A DNA stretch of 64,000 nt from Anianibacter sp965662745. GTDB taxonomy: Bacteria > Pseudomonadota > Alphaproteobacteria > Rhodobacterales > Rhodobacteraceae. Below, one piece after another: positions 25,866 to 35,012 of the stretch (positions are counted from its first letter, which is position 1; each line of letters starts with the position of its first letter). A program made the translations under genes and the position numbers. The notes below the pieces were generated by a model, which was not told the DNA's origin, ran no database searches, and saw only the letters and a list, made by a program, of their open reading frames with translations. The DNA lies in the NCBI GenBank assembly GCA_965662745.1, contig CBFIJK010000001.1, positions 1 through 64,000 of the forward strand, in the 5' to 3' direction.

Positions 25866-26843
25866 ATGAACTGGATCACCAATTACGTCCGTCCGACGAT
25901 CAACTCGATCTTCTCGCGCCGCGAGATGCCCGAGAATCTGTGGTCGAAATGCCCCGAATGCGGAACGATGCTGTTCCACCGGGAAGTGACGGACAATCTT
26001 AACGTCTGCACCAATTGCGACCATCACCTTGGCATCACCCCGCGCGACCGGTTCCGTGCGCTGTTCGACGGCGGCAGTTTCACCCCGATCAAGGTGCCCG
26101 AGCCCGTCACCGACCCGCTGCATTTCCGCGACCAGAAGCGGTATCCCGACCGGATGAAGGCCGCCCAGCGCGCCACCGGAGAGGCCGAGGCAATGCTGGT
26201 CGCCATGGGCGAGATCGGGCGCACACCCATCATCGCCGCCGCGCAGGATTTTTCCTTCATGGGCGGGTCCATGGGCATGTATGTCGGCAACGCCATCATC
26301 GCCGCCGCGCAGAAAGCCGTCGAGACGAAGCGCCCGCTGGTTCTCTTTTCCGCGGCGGGCGGCGCGCGCATGCAGGAAGGCATCCTGTCGCTGATGCAGA
26401 TGCCCCGCACGACCGTGGCCGTCGAGATGCTGAAAGAGGCCGGGCTGCCCTATATCGTCGTGCTGACCCATCCCACCACGGGTGGTGTCACGGCGTCTTA
26501 TGCGATGCTGGGCGATGTTCAGATCGCCGAACCCAACGCGCTGATCTGCTTTGCCGGGCCGCGCGTGATCGAACAGACGATCCGCGAAAAGCTGCCCGAT
26601 GGCTTCCAGCGCGCCGAATACCTTCTTGATCACGGCATGCTCGACCGCGTGACGCATCGCCGCGACATGCGTGACGAACTGATCACGATCATCCGCATGA
26701 TGATGGGCCTGCCCCCCGCCGTGAAAGGCGACTTGCCCGCGCCCGAGGAAGGCCCCGACGCCGCCCCGGGACGCGAGGAAAAGGTCGAGCAGATCATCGC
26801 ATCGGGGCCCGACGCCCCGCCGGTGGACGCTCCCAAGTCGTGA
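25866..26843 (+). CDS. accD: acetyl-CoA carboxylase carboxyltransferase subunit beta
   Basis: Carboxyltransferase beta subunit for malonyl-CoA formation, 325 residues. The N-terminal zinc ribbon is intact (CPECG ... CTNCDHH, four cysteines). Core motifs include FSFMGGSMGMYVGNAI, SAAGGARMQEGILSLMQM and THPTTGGVTASYAMLGD. The C-terminal ~40 residues are an acidic/proline-rich tail. Its TGA overlaps the GTG of folC (GTGA), the accD-folC operon arrangement common in proteobacteria. Confidence 0.96.
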   Translation: MNWITNYVRPTINSIFSRREMPENLWSKCPECGTMLFHREVTDNLNVCTNCDHHLGITPRDRFRALFDGGSFTPIKVPEPVTDPLHFRDQKRYPDRMKAAQRATGEAEAMLVAMGEIGRTPIIAAAQDFSFMGGSMGMYVGNAIIAAAQKAVETKRPLVLFSAAGGARMQEGILSLMQMPRTTVAVEMLKEAGLPYIVVLTHPTTGGVTASYAMLGDVQIAEPNALICFAGPRVIEQTIREKLPDGFQRAEYLLDHGMLDRVTHRRDMRDELITIIRMMMGLPPAVKGDLPAPEEGPDAAPGREEKVEQIIASGPDAPPVDAPKS

Positions 26844-28114
26844 GCGCCGATCAGTCGGACGTCATCCTCGATCGGTTGATGTCGCTTCACCCCAAGGTCA
26901 TCGACCTTACGCTGGATCGCATGTGGCGCCTTCTCGAGGCGCTCGGTCATCCCGAACGCGATCTGCCGCCCGTGATCCATATCGCCGGGACCAACGGCAA
27001 GGGGTCCACCCAGGCAATGATCCGCGCGGGGCTCGAGGCGAACGGCGCACGCGTCCACGCCTATACCTCGCCCCATCTCGCCCGGTTCCATGAACGCATC
27101 CGGCTGGCAGGGAACCTGATCGCCGAGGACCACCTCAGTGCGGTCTTGGATGAATGCGAGACGGCCAATGGCGGCGCGCAGATCACCTATTTCGAGATAA
27201 CAACCGCCGCCGCGATCCTTGCCATGGCCCGCGCGCCCGCCGATTACACGCTGCTGGAGGTCGGGCTTGGCGGGAGGCTCGATGCCACGAATGTCGTGGG
27301 CAGTCCTGTGCTTACAATCATCACGCCGGTCTCGATCGACCACCAGCAATTCCTCGGTGACACCCTGCCCGAGATCGCGGGGGAGAAGGCAGGCATTCTG
27401 AAGCGCGGCGTTCCGGCCATCATCGCGCCGCAGGTGGACGCCGCGATGGAGGTGATTGAAGATCGCGCCGCCCGACTCGGCGCTCCGCTGATCGCTCATG
27501 GTCAGCACTGGCACGTCCAGACCGAACACGAACGCCTTGTCTTTCAAGACGAGACCGGCCTGCTTGATCTGCCCCTTCCGCGCCTGCCCGGCGGCCACCA
27601 GATCGTGAACGCAGCGACAGCGCTCGCCGCCCTGCGCCAGCTTGGCGCGCCAGAGGCGGCCTTTGAAGCCGCGGTCACCAATGCCCATTGGCCCGCCCGC
27701 ATGCAGCGCCTCACGCATGGCCCGCTGGTTGAGGCCGCTGGTCCCGCAGAGCTCTGGCTCGACGGCGGCCATAATCCGGCGGCAGGCATCGCACTCGCCG
27801 AGACTCTCGCGCAAATGCCGGACCGCTCCACGCATCTGATTTGCGGCATGCTCAACACGAAGGACATCACCGGTTACCTGCGCCCCCTCGCCGCGCATGC
27901 GGCAAGCCTCCACGCGGTCTCGATTCCGGGTGAGGCGAACACCCTCCCGGCCGAGAAAACCGCCGAGGCCGCCACGCGCGTCAGCCTAAACGCCCAAACC
28001 GCCGAAGACACCCACGCCGCCATTCTCGCGATCACTGCGAAGGACCCGAATGCACGCATCCTGATCTGCGGCTCGCTCTATCTCGCGGGCCGTATCCTGC
28101 GTGAAAACGGCTAG
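26840..28114 (+). CDS. folC: bifunctional folylpolyglutamate/dihydrofolate synthase
   Basis: Mur-ligase-family enzyme adding glutamate to dihydropteroate or folates, 424 residues. The ATP-binding loop IAGTNGKGSTQAM, the SPHLARFHERIR folate/loop motif, GLGGRLDATNV and the C-terminal-domain start WLDGGHNPAA are all seen. The start is GTG 26840, overlapping the accD stop. Downstream lies a repeat with two hairpins that may end the transcript. Confidence 0.95.
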   Translation: MSADQSDVILDRLMSLHPKVIDLTLDRMWRLLEALGHPERDLPPVIHIAGTNGKGSTQAMIRAGLEANGARVHAYTSPHLARFHERIRLAGNLIAEDHLSAVLDECETANGGAQITYFEITTAAAILAMARAPADYTLLEVGLGGRLDATNVVGSPVLTIITPVSIDHQQFLGDTLPEIAGEKAGILKRGVPAIIAPQVDAAMEVIEDRAARLGAPLIAHGQHWHVQTEHERLVFQDETGLLDLPLPRLPGGHQIVNAATALAALRQLGAPEAAFEAAVTNAHWPARMQRLTHGPLVEAAGPAELWLDGGHNPAAGIALAETLAQMPDRSTHLICGMLNTKDITGYLRPLAAHAASLHAVSIPGEANTLPAEKTAEAATRVSLNAQTAEDTHAAILAITAKDPNARILICGSLYLAGRILRENG

Positions 28115-28127
28115 GCGCCCCCTGTTC

Positions 28128-28216
28128 ACTTTGGTTCCATAAATACCTTGGGGGGTGAATTGGCCGAAGGCCAAGAGGGGGGCAAAGCCCCCCTTCTCTG
28201 GCGGCGCGCGCAGCGC
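28128..28216 (+). repeat. dispersed intergenic repeat, copy A (20-mer plus tandem hairpins)
   Basis: It begins ACTTTGGTTCCATAAATACC (28128-28147), identical over 20 bases to 44624-44643. Two hairpins follow: TTGGCC-GAA-GGCCAA (28160-28174) and AGGGGGGC-AAA-GCCCCCCT (28176-28194). It ends in GCGCGCAGCGC (28206-28216), also shared with the other copy. It lies between the convergent folC and thpR genes; the second hairpin with its trailing TTCT may act as a terminator. Confidence 0.7.
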
Positions 28217-28227
28217 GGCGCAAATCC

Positions 28228-28773
28228 TCACCCGGTCAAGGGATACTCTGCCAGCGCTTCATGCACTGCGCCGCCTTTCCCCAGATGCGACCGGAACAGC
28301 GTGAAACCCTCAACCCGCATCGCCGGAAACGTCTGCCCCGCGAACCGGTCCAGGAACCGCCGCAGGCGTTCCAACTCATCAGACGCCAGGCGCGGCGGAA
28401 ACCGCGCCAGCGTCACATGCGGGCGAAACCGGCGCCGGGGCAGCGCGATCCCGGCCAGATGTGCCGCCCCTTTCAGCCTGGACTGCAGCGCCGCCAGTGG
28501 CTCTGACGGCGCAACGCCCGCCCACAGGCTGCGCGGGGACCGCGCGCCGAAGGTGCCGAGGCCGCGCAGCTGCAGATCGAAGGGCGTGATCCTGATCCCC
28601 TCCAGCACATCATGCAGCGTTTCGGCCTGATCTCCGGTAATCTCGTCGAGAAACACAAGCGTCAGGTGCAGCGCCTCCATGTCCGTCAGCCGCCCGACCG
28701 GGATGCGGTCTTGCACATCGTCCAGCGCGTCCAGCACCTCCTCGGGCAATTCCAAGGCCAGAAAGGCCCGCAT
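28228..28773 (-). CDS. thpR: RNA 2',3'-cyclic phosphodiesterase (LigT/ThpR)
   Basis: 2H-phosphoesterase family protein of 181 residues with both catalytic HxTx motifs: HLTLVFL (about residue 42) and HVTLARF (about residue 120). It begins MRAFLALELPEEVLDAL, the usual family opening. Members open 2',3'-cyclic phosphates and can join tRNA halves in vitro; the physiological role in bacteria is unsettled. It lies two bases downstream of zapE on the same strand. Confidence 0.9.
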   Translation of the reverse strand: MRAFLALELPEEVLDALDDVQDRIPVGRLTDMEALHLTLVFLDEITGDQAETLHDVLEGIRITPFDLQLRGLGTFGARSPRSLWAGVAPSEPLAALQSRLKGAAHLAGIALPRRRFRPHVTLARFPPRLASDELERLRRFLDRFAGQTFPAMRVEGFTLFRSHLGKGGAVHEALAEYPLTG

Positions 28774-28775
28774 CG

Positions 28776-29852
28776 TCAGCCCCCCCAGCCGCCGCTCTGC
28801 ATTTCCCGCAGGCGCGAAGCTGTGCGTTCGAATTCAAAGCTGCCTTCTCCCTCGATATACAGCCGTTCCGGCGTATCGGCGGCGGACATCACAAGCCCTG
28901 TCTTCGCCTCGTAGAGGGCGTCGATCAGGGTCACGAAGCGGCGCGCCTCATTGTAGTTTTCTGAACTGAGGCGCGGCACATCTTCGAGGATCAGGACCCG
29001 CACCGCCTCTGCCAGAGCAAGGTAATCGGCGGGGCCGAGGGGCCGTGCGCAGAGATCCCAGAACGTCGCGCGGGCGACCCCATTGGCGTAGGCGGGCAGT
29101 TCCACCTCGCGGCCTTTGATCTTCAGCACCAGCGTTTCAGGCGCCGCATCGCCTGACAGCCGCTCGAACAGGGTGTCGATGGCCATGCGCGCCTCGGCAC
29201 CGGCTGGTGTGAAATAGGTGTCCGCCTCGGCCAGCCGTCCCATCCGGTAATCATTGCCCGAGGTCAGTTCGTGGATTTCCATACGCTCTTTCAAGAGTGC
29301 AATGAACGGGAGGAAAAGCTGCCGGTTGAGCCCGTTCTTGTAGAGATCGTCGGGATGCCGGTTCGAGGTCGTCACCACGACGACACCATCCTCGAACAGC
29401 TGTTCGAACAGCCGCCCGACGATCATCGCATCAGCGATATCGCTGATCTGCATCTCGTCAAAGCACAGCAGCCGAATCTCGGACGCGATCTTCTCGGCGA
29501 CCGGCAGGATCGCATCGCGCGCCCCGGCCTTGCGGGCGTCCTCAAGCCCCTGCTGCACCTCTTGCATGAAGGCGTGGAAATGCACGCGGCGCTTGGCCTT
29601 GGTGGGCGCTGCCGCGAAGAAGAGATCCATCAGCATGGATTTACCGCGCCCGACCCCGCCCCAGAGGTACAGGCCCTTCGGCACCTCGGGCGCCTTGGAA
29701 AAGCGCGAGAAGAGACCCTTTCGCTCCGGTGCTTCGGCAAAATATGCGCGCAGGGCATCCAGCCGTGGCAGCACCTCTTCCTGCGCCGGATCAGGCGTGA
29801 TTTCGCCCGATGCGACGCGCGCGTCGTAGATATCGCGGATCCTATCGCCCAT
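28776..29852 (-). CDS. zapE: cell division ATPase ZapE (AFG1 family)
   Basis: AAA-type ATPase of 358 residues that modulates FtsZ rings and is related to mitochondrial AFG1/LACE1. Seen are PKGLYLWGGVGRGKSMLMDLF (Walker A), LLCFDEMQISDIADAM (Walker B and sensor), VVVTTSNRHPDDLYKNGL and the C-terminal FVTLIDALYE. The family often sits near TCA-cycle genes; here it precedes thpR by two bases. Start ATG 29852. Confidence 0.93.
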   Translation of the reverse strand: MGDRIRDIYDARVASGEITPDPAQEEVLPRLDALRAYFAEAPERKGLFSRFSKAPEVPKGLYLWGGVGRGKSMLMDLFFAAAPTKAKRRVHFHAFMQEVQQGLEDARKAGARDAILPVAEKIASEIRLLCFDEMQISDIADAMIVGRLFEQLFEDGVVVVTTSNRHPDDLYKNGLNRQLFLPFIALLKERMEIHELTSGNDYRMGRLAEADTYFTPAGAEARMAIDTLFERLSGDAAPETLVLKIKGREVELPAYANGVARATFWDLCARPLGPADYLALAEAVRVLILEDVPRLSSENYNEARRFVTLIDALYEAKTGLVMSAADTPERLYIEGEGSFEFERTASRLREMQSGGWGG

Positions 29853-29972
29853 GGCCGAGGTCTAGGACACGGGCGCGAAAAGGGAAAGTGTGATGGCCCC
29901 CGTCACAAATCGCGATTTGACCATGCTGGCAATTCGGGGAAGATCGCGCCACGCAAATTGAAGGCGTCGCCG

Positions 29973-31220
29973 ATGACCCAGTCCAAGACTCCCATTCTGA
30001 CCCCGGTCCTGATCGGCGGGTCCATCATCGTGATGATCGGCTTCGCGATCCGCGCGAGTTTCGGCGTCTTCCAGATCCCGATCGCTGAAGAATTTTCCTG
30101 GCCCCGCGCCGAGTTTTCCCTGGCCATCGCGATTCAGAATCTCGCCTGGGGCATCGGTCAGCCGATCTTCGCGGCCTTTGCGGAAAAATTCGGCGACAGG
30201 AAAGCCATTGCGCTGGGGGCGGTCGTCTACGCGCTGGGGCTGGTGCTGTCGGCCTTCGCCATCACGCCGGGGGCGCATCAACTGCTGGAGATCCTTGTCG
30301 GCTTCGGCGTCGCGGGCACTGGCTTTGGCGTGATCCTTGCCGTCGTCGGGCGCGCCGCATCGGACGAGCATCGGTCGCTGTCGCTTGGCATCGCGACAGC
30401 GGCAGGATCCGCAGGGCAGGTCTTTGGCGCGCCCGCGGCGGAATGGCTGCTGGGCTTCATGCCATGGCAGGACGTGTTTCTTGTATTCGCCGCGCTGATC
30501 CTTGCCTCGCTGTTTGCGCTGCCGATGCTGCGTGCGCCCGTGGTGGCAGAACGGCAGGGGATCGAAGAGACCATGGGCCAGATCCTTGGCAAGGCGTTCC
30601 GCGATCCGTCCTACATGCTGATCTTCCTTGGGTTCTTTTCCTGCGGCTATCAGCTTGGTTTCATGACCGCGCATTTCCCGGCGCTTGTGACGGAAATGTG
30701 CGGCCCGATCCTGCCCGGCGGCGTCTTGCATAATATCGGGATCACGTCGACCTCGGCGCTGGGGGCGATTGCCATCTCTCTCATCGGGCTCGCGAATATC
30801 GCGGGGACGATTTACGCGGGTTGGCTCGGCAAGCGTTATTCCAAGAAATACCTGCTGGCGGCGATCTATACCGGCCGGACGATCGCAGCTGCGATGTTCA
30901 TCGTGCTCCCGATCACGCCTGTGACGGTGATCGTGTTTTCCATCGTCATGGGATCGCTCTGGCTGGCGACCGTTCCGCTGACGTCGGGGCTGGTCGCGCA
31001 GATCTATGGGTTGCGCTACATGGGCACGCTTTATGGTATCGTGTTCTTCAGCCACCAGCTTGGGTCATTCTTGGGCGTGTGGCTGGGCGGGCGACTGTAC
31101 GACGCCTACGGGACCTATACGGCGGTGTGGTGGATCGGCGTGGCAGTCGGGGCGTTCAGCGCGCTGTTGCATCTGCCGGTGCGTGAAACGCCGCTAGGCC
31201 AAAGGCCCGTCGCCGCCTAG
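29973..31220 (+). CDS. MFS transporter
   Basis: Major facilitator of 415 residues with twelve hydrophobic segments. ATG 29973 was chosen because the first helix (ILTPVLIGGSIIVMIGFAIR) follows at once, whereas the longer upstream frame is shadow sequence of zapE. The loop AEKFGDRKAIALG matches the MFS signature between helices 2 and 3, and the second-half counterpart is WLGKRYSKKYLLAA. It resembles the oxalate/formate or monocarboxylate-type branch, but substrate is not determined. The 3' end overlaps the convergent hydrolase gene by 27 bases. Confidence 0.85.
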   Translation: MTQSKTPILTPVLIGGSIIVMIGFAIRASFGVFQIPIAEEFSWPRAEFSLAIAIQNLAWGIGQPIFAAFAEKFGDRKAIALGAVVYALGLVLSAFAITPGAHQLLEILVGFGVAGTGFGVILAVVGRAASDEHRSLSLGIATAAGSAGQVFGAPAAEWLLGFMPWQDVFLVFAALILASLFALPMLRAPVVAERQGIEETMGQILGKAFRDPSYMLIFLGFFSCGYQLGFMTAHFPALVTEMCGPILPGGVLHNIGITSTSALGAIAISLIGLANIAGTIYAGWLGKRYSKKYLLAAIYTGRTIAAAMFIVLPITPVTVIVFSIVMGSLWLATVPLTSGLVAQIYGLRYMGTLYGIVFFSHQLGSFLGVWLGGRLYDAYGTYTAVWWIGVAVGAFSALLHLPVRETPLGQRPVAA

Positions 31221-32105
31221 GGCGTCCAGAACGGCCTTGGGATGTGTGAAGGGCAGCGTGTGGCCAGCGTTGGGGATATTCACGTTCACCGCGCGGCGAT
31301 TCAGCGCGGCAAGCCGGTCACGGGCGAACAGTGGGATGACGGTATCGGCCATCCCCCAGATTGCGGTGATAGGAATATCGCCATCGGCCAGTTTCCGGTG
31401 CTCGGGGTCAAGCCGTTCGCCCAGCATCCCGCGATGACTGGACAGGACGGCGGGCAGATAGCCACGCGTATCAAGCTCGCGTTCCAGCGCCTCGGTGATC
31501 TTGGGCCTGGGCGGGGTGATGGCATGGGCGGTCTTGCTGAGGCCCGGCTCTCCGAACGCCAGCATCAGCCAGTCGCCGAACACCGGCAGCGCCCTTGCCC
31601 AACGCGCCAGTCGTCCGGGGTTGTGATAAAGGCCTGCGGGCGCCAGCAGGACGAGACGACGCATATCATCCGGGTTCTCGGTGGCATAGGCCGTCGCGAT
31701 ACTGCCGCCCATGGAATAGCCGATCAGCGTTATGGGCTCTGTCACTCCCTGATCGCGCAGGAGCTGTGACAACTGCGTCGTGAAGAAGCCGCGCGAATGA
31801 TGCGCCTTGGGCCGATCCGACAAGCCGCGCCCGAAGAGATCATAGGTCAGCACCCGGTTGCCCCGAGCGGCCAGACCTTCGGCGATCTCATCGAACGCGA
31901 TCATGGGTGTGGTCAGGCCGTGGATGCAGACAACAACCGGCCCATCCTTCGGCCCGCGCCAGCGGTAATGTGTCAGCCCTTCGGACAGCACGGCATAGTG
32001 TTCATCCGTCGCACCGCGCCGGGATTGTACGGGCGCACGCTGCCATTCAAGGAACAGCGGAAAGACAGCCGCGAGCACGAGAAGTGCAAGAAGCACCCAG
32101 ATCAT
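31194..32105 (-). CDS. alpha/beta-fold hydrolase
   Basis: 303-residue hydrolase with a short N-terminal membrane anchor (MIWVLLALLVLAAVFPLFL). The catalytic elements are GYSMGGS (nucleophile Ser), a C-terminal Asp in WGMADTVIP and GHTLPF (His); the oxyanion region is CIHGLTTP. Function is unassigned (esterase or lipase-like). Its ATG overlaps the ornithine-cyclodeaminase stop (ATGA), the last step in a chain of three coupled genes. It converges on the MFS gene. Confidence 0.85.
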   Translation of the reverse strand: MIWVLLALLVLAAVFPLFLEWQRAPVQSRRGATDEHYAVLSEGLTHYRWRGPKDGPVVVCIHGLTTPMIAFDEIAEGLAARGNRVLTYDLFGRGLSDRPKAHHSRGFFTTQLSQLLRDQGVTEPITLIGYSMGGSIATAYATENPDDMRRLVLLAPAGLYHNPGRLARWARALPVFGDWLMLAFGEPGLSKTAHAITPPRPKITEALERELDTRGYLPAVLSSHRGMLGERLDPEHRKLADGDIPITAIWGMADTVIPLFARDRLAALNRRAVNVNIPNAGHTLPFTHPKAVLDALGGDGPLA

Positions 32106-33016
32106 GCACCCGCCGCACCCAGGATGTAGCGCGCCGTCATCAGGTCGAGATGCGCGCCGCCGCCGTTCTTGAAAACAGTGATTTCGTCGTCGCCGCCGCG
32201 CGCGAAGGTGCCGCTTGCAAGGTCATAGAAATCTGCCTCGATGTCGCCCTCACTGAGGATACCGCGCGCGACCGGGTCCTTGATCTCTCCGATATGGGCG
32301 ATGGTGCTGTCGCGGCTGTCGACAAACAACCGCCCGGCCGTGATCGCCGCATCATCCGCCTCGCGCATGTCGGGGCGATAGGCGCCGATCAGGTCGAGAT
32401 GCGTGCCGGGCCGCAGCCAATCGCCTTGAATCACGGGTGTGGTCGACATGGTTGCGACGGTCACGATATCGGCGCGGGCGACGGCCTCTGCCAGATCAGG
32501 GACCGCAGCCGTGCCGGGATAAGCCTTGGCAATCGCCTCGGCCTTTGCGCCTGTCCGGTTCCATATCTCGAACGTGGCGTCCGGGAAGGCCGCCCCATAG
32601 GCCTCGCGCAGTGATCCCGCTACGGTGCCCGCGCCGACGATCAGGATGCGGTGGCTGTCTGGACGGGAGAGTTTCAAAGCACCAAGCAGGCTGTCGCCAG
32701 CAGTCTTCCATTTCGTCAGCAGATGGAAATCGACGACTGCCTCGAGCGTGCCATCCGCGTCGGAATAGACGCAGGCTCCGCCGTTGACGTTGGGCTTTCC
32801 AGCCTCTGCATTGCCGGGAAAGATTGTCGCGGACTTGACGAGAAGGCCCAGCCCGTCGATCCAGGCCGCACGATTGAGAAGCGTGTCCTTGCCCCGATAG
32901 AGAAACGTATCGCCGATCTCGGCCTTCGGCAGTTTATGCCCCACCTCCAGCGCGCGCGTGAGGGCGAGCCAATCCAGCTTTGCCTCGGCCTCGAACGGGA
33001 TCATGCGGACGATCAT
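32102..33016 (-). CDS. ornithine cyclodeaminase / mu-crystallin family protein
   Basis: NAD(P)-binding protein of 304 residues in the OCD family, which includes ornithine and lysine cyclodeaminases, alanine dehydrogenases and ketimine reductases. The Rossmann motif ILIVGAGTVAGSL, the ATMSTTPVIQ loop and GAYRPDMREADD are typical. The exact substrate cannot be assigned. ATG 33016 overlaps the upstream HAD stop, and its stop overlaps the next start, both ATGA. Sequence upstream of that start is not family-like. Confidence 0.84.
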   Translation of the reverse strand: MIVRMIPFEAEAKLDWLALTRALEVGHKLPKAEIGDTFLYRGKDTLLNRAAWIDGLGLLVKSATIFPGNAEAGKPNVNGGACVYSDADGTLEAVVDFHLLTKWKTAGDSLLGALKLSRPDSHRILIVGAGTVAGSLREAYGAAFPDATFEIWNRTGAKAEAIAKAYPGTAAVPDLAEAVARADIVTVATMSTTPVIQGDWLRPGTHLDLIGAYRPDMREADDAAITAGRLFVDSRDSTIAHIGEIKDPVARGILSEGDIEADFYDLASGTFARGGDDEITVFKNGGGAHLDLMTARYILGAAGA

Positions 33017-33636
33017 GGCCGGGCCTCCTGACGCGAAAGCAGCCCCTCGGCCGCCAGCCGGTTCGCCCAACCGAGCGGCCCGTCGAACAGATGCGTCTGC
33101 CATCCTCGGGCGCGGGCGGCGTCGATATTGTCGGCGCGGTCATCCGTGAAGAGCAGCGTCTCGGGCGGGATGCCCAAGTCCTCTTCCACGGCAGCAAAGA
33201 TCGCGGGATCAGGTTTGATCAGTCCCATCTCGCCCGAAATATAGCGCCGGTCGAATTCCAGAAGGAAGGGATAGTCCCGTTCTGCCATCTTCAGAGTCGC
33301 GACGCCGAAATTAGAAAGGGCGTGCACCGGGATCCCCTTGGACCGAAGCGCGCGCAAAAGCTGCACGGAATGGGGGATCACCGGGCCGAGCATCTCGATC
33401 CAGTGTTTTTCCCATAGCATGATCTCGTCGTGCCAATTCGGAAGGGCCGCCGCACTTTCACGGATCCGGGTGGCAAAATCCGCGCCACGGTCGATGTCGA
33501 GGTTCATCTCGTCAAGATCGGTCTCGGCAAACAGCTGCTTGCGGCGATCCTCGCCGATCAGGCGGTCATAGACCGGGTGCGGATCCCAGCCGACAAGAAC
33601 GTTTCCAATGTCGAAAATCACCGCGTCGATGGTCAT
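33013..33636 (-). CDS. HAD-family hydrolase (YihX-like phosphatase)
   Basis: 207-residue haloacid-dehalogenase-superfamily protein. Motif I is IFDIGNVLVGWD, with the nucleophile Asp9 and Gly where many HAD phosphatases have the second Asp, as in the YihX/FDLGNV subgroup. Motif II is VHALSNFG, and motif IV includes LLFTDDRADNIDAARARGW. Probably a sugar-phosphate or small phosphate-ester phosphatase (inference). It is the first gene of a coupled trio with the cyclodeaminase-like and hydrolase genes. Confidence 0.84.
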   Translation of the reverse strand: MTIDAVIFDIGNVLVGWDPHPVYDRLIGEDRRKQLFAETDLDEMNLDIDRGADFATRIRESAAALPNWHDEIMLWEKHWIEMLGPVIPHSVQLLRALRSKGIPVHALSNFGVATLKMAERDYPFLLEFDRRYISGEMGLIKPDPAIFAAVEEDLGIPPETLLFTDDRADNIDAARARGWQTHLFDGPLGWANRLAAEGLLSRQEARP

Positions 33637-33711
33637 GGGGCGCCTCCTGTTTCAGGGACAGACCCGCATGACCCCGCGCGCATTGCAACCCGAAACCGAT
33701 AGACCCGGCGC

Positions 33712-34452
33712 TTACTTCTTGCTGGAGAACAGCGCGTAATAGGCCCAATCTGGCAGGAACTGGCTGGCGCGGAACAGCGTCGACATGAGCATCGGGAAAC
33801 CTGCCTTGAACCGGTCGCTGCCCATGTGGTCAAAGATTTCCTGCGCGGCCTTCTCCGGCTCCATGATCATCGGCATCTTGAAGTCGTTCTTGTCCGTCAG
33901 CCGCGTCTTGACGAAGCCGGGGTTGATGACCTGCACCTTCACGCCCGTGCCCTTCAGATCGGCATAAAGCGATTCAGCAAGATACATGACGGCGGCCTTC
34001 GACATGCCATAGGCGTTCGCGCCCGGCAGTCCACGAAAGCCCGACAGGGAGCCCGGCAAGACGATATGCCCTTCACCCTTTTCAAGCATCTTAGGAAGCA
34101 CGGCGCCTACGGCGCGGATCGCGCCGCCAGCGTTCACATCCAGCATGGTTTCGTTTTTCTCGGTGTCCCATTCATCCGCGCCAAGCGGCCAATAGACACC
34201 CGCCATCAGGACCATGCCGTCAATCTCGCCGATCTCTTCGGCGGCGGCATTCAGCGCATCGCGGTCAGAGACATCGGCGACCTTGTATTCGGCCTTGCCA
34301 GGCAACTCATCGACCAGCGCCTTGAGGTCATCTTCGCTGCGCGCGCTCAGAACAAGCTGACAGCCTGCGCGGCTCATCTTATGGGCCAGCGCCTTGCCGA
34401 GACCGGCAGAGGCCCCGATGATCCAGTAACGTTTCTTGGTCCAGTCGGTCAT
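33712..34452 (-). CDS. SDR-family NAD(P)-dependent oxidoreductase
   Basis: Short-chain dehydrogenase of 246 residues: cofactor motif GASAGLGKALA, the D-rich KVADVSDRDA, and catalytic Ser (LPGSLSGFRG) with YGMSKAA (Tyr and Lys). It is the last gene of a five-gene operon; its ATG overlaps the DUF3833 stop (ATGA). The order matches the singlet-oxygen-responsive RSP1091-1087 block of Rhodobacter sphaeroides as I recall it, where this position holds an SDR. Substrate unknown. Confidence 0.88.
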   Translation of the reverse strand: MTDWTKKRYWIIGASAGLGKALAHKMSRAGCQLVLSARSEDDLKALVDELPGKAEYKVADVSDRDALNAAAEEIGEIDGMVLMAGVYWPLGADEWDTEKNETMLDVNAGGAIRAVGAVLPKMLEKGEGHIVLPGSLSGFRGLPGANAYGMSKAAVMYLAESLYADLKGTGVKVQVINPGFVKTRLTDKNDFKMPMIMEPEKAAQEIFDHMGSDRFKAGFPMLMSTLFRASQFLPDWAYYALFSSKK

Positions 34453-35012
34453 TCTGTCTCCTTCGGGCGGATCGCGGCGACCAGTTCAGCAACCAGCAGG
34501 CCAAATTTGCGAAACTGGCTTCGGTTGATGATCGTTCCATCGCCGACAAGATACATCCAGTCATCCGCCTTCAGGATATGCCCGCCGGCGTCCTGATCCA
34601 GCCGGATCCTGTATTTCAGTTGAAGCGCCGGTCCACGCGCCTTGCCGGTTCCGGTGCCGATGACATCGGGCGCGGTGGCCGAAACCGATCCCCCCTCGCC
34701 GATCGTGATGCTCCAGGATCGGTCCTGTACCGCCCCACTGTCGTAGTAAAAGCGTTCTTCCATAAAGCCGGTGTCGCCGTCCCAATTGACATGGAGGTCC
34801 GCGGTGAACCGCGACGCAACGCGCCCTGTCGGACCAAAGATCACGCCTTCACAGGTCATCGGACCGTTCAGATGTGTTTTGAGATCGAAGTCCGTGACGC
34901 CGGATAGAAATTCTTCGGGTCGTTGGCCCCTGAATGATATGAATCGGCTTCGCAGCCAGACGATTGCCCACACCAGGGCGGCACCGAAGGCAATCTGAAG
35001 AATCGATTCCAT
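34449..35012 (-). CDS. DUF3833 family membrane-anchored protein
   Basis: 187-residue protein with an N-terminal hydrophobic anchor (ILQIAFGAALVWAIVWL). The body shows the DUF3833 pattern: FLSGVTDFDLKTHLNGPMTCEGVIFGPTGRV, ERFYYDSG and DDWMYLVGDGTIINRSQFRKFG. It probably folds as a lipocalin-like beta barrel on the membrane surface (inference). It overlaps the MFS stop by one base (TAATG) and the SDR start by four, so it is embedded in the coupled operon. Function unknown. Confidence 0.86.
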   Translation of the reverse strand: MESILQIAFGAALVWAIVWLRSRFISFRGQRPEEFLSGVTDFDLKTHLNGPMTCEGVIFGPTGRVASRFTADLHVNWDGDTGFMEERFYYDSGAVQDRSWSITIGEGGSVSATAPDVIGTGTGKARGPALQLKYRIRLDQDAGGHILKADDWMYLVGDGTIINRSQFRKFGLLVAELVAAIRPKETE

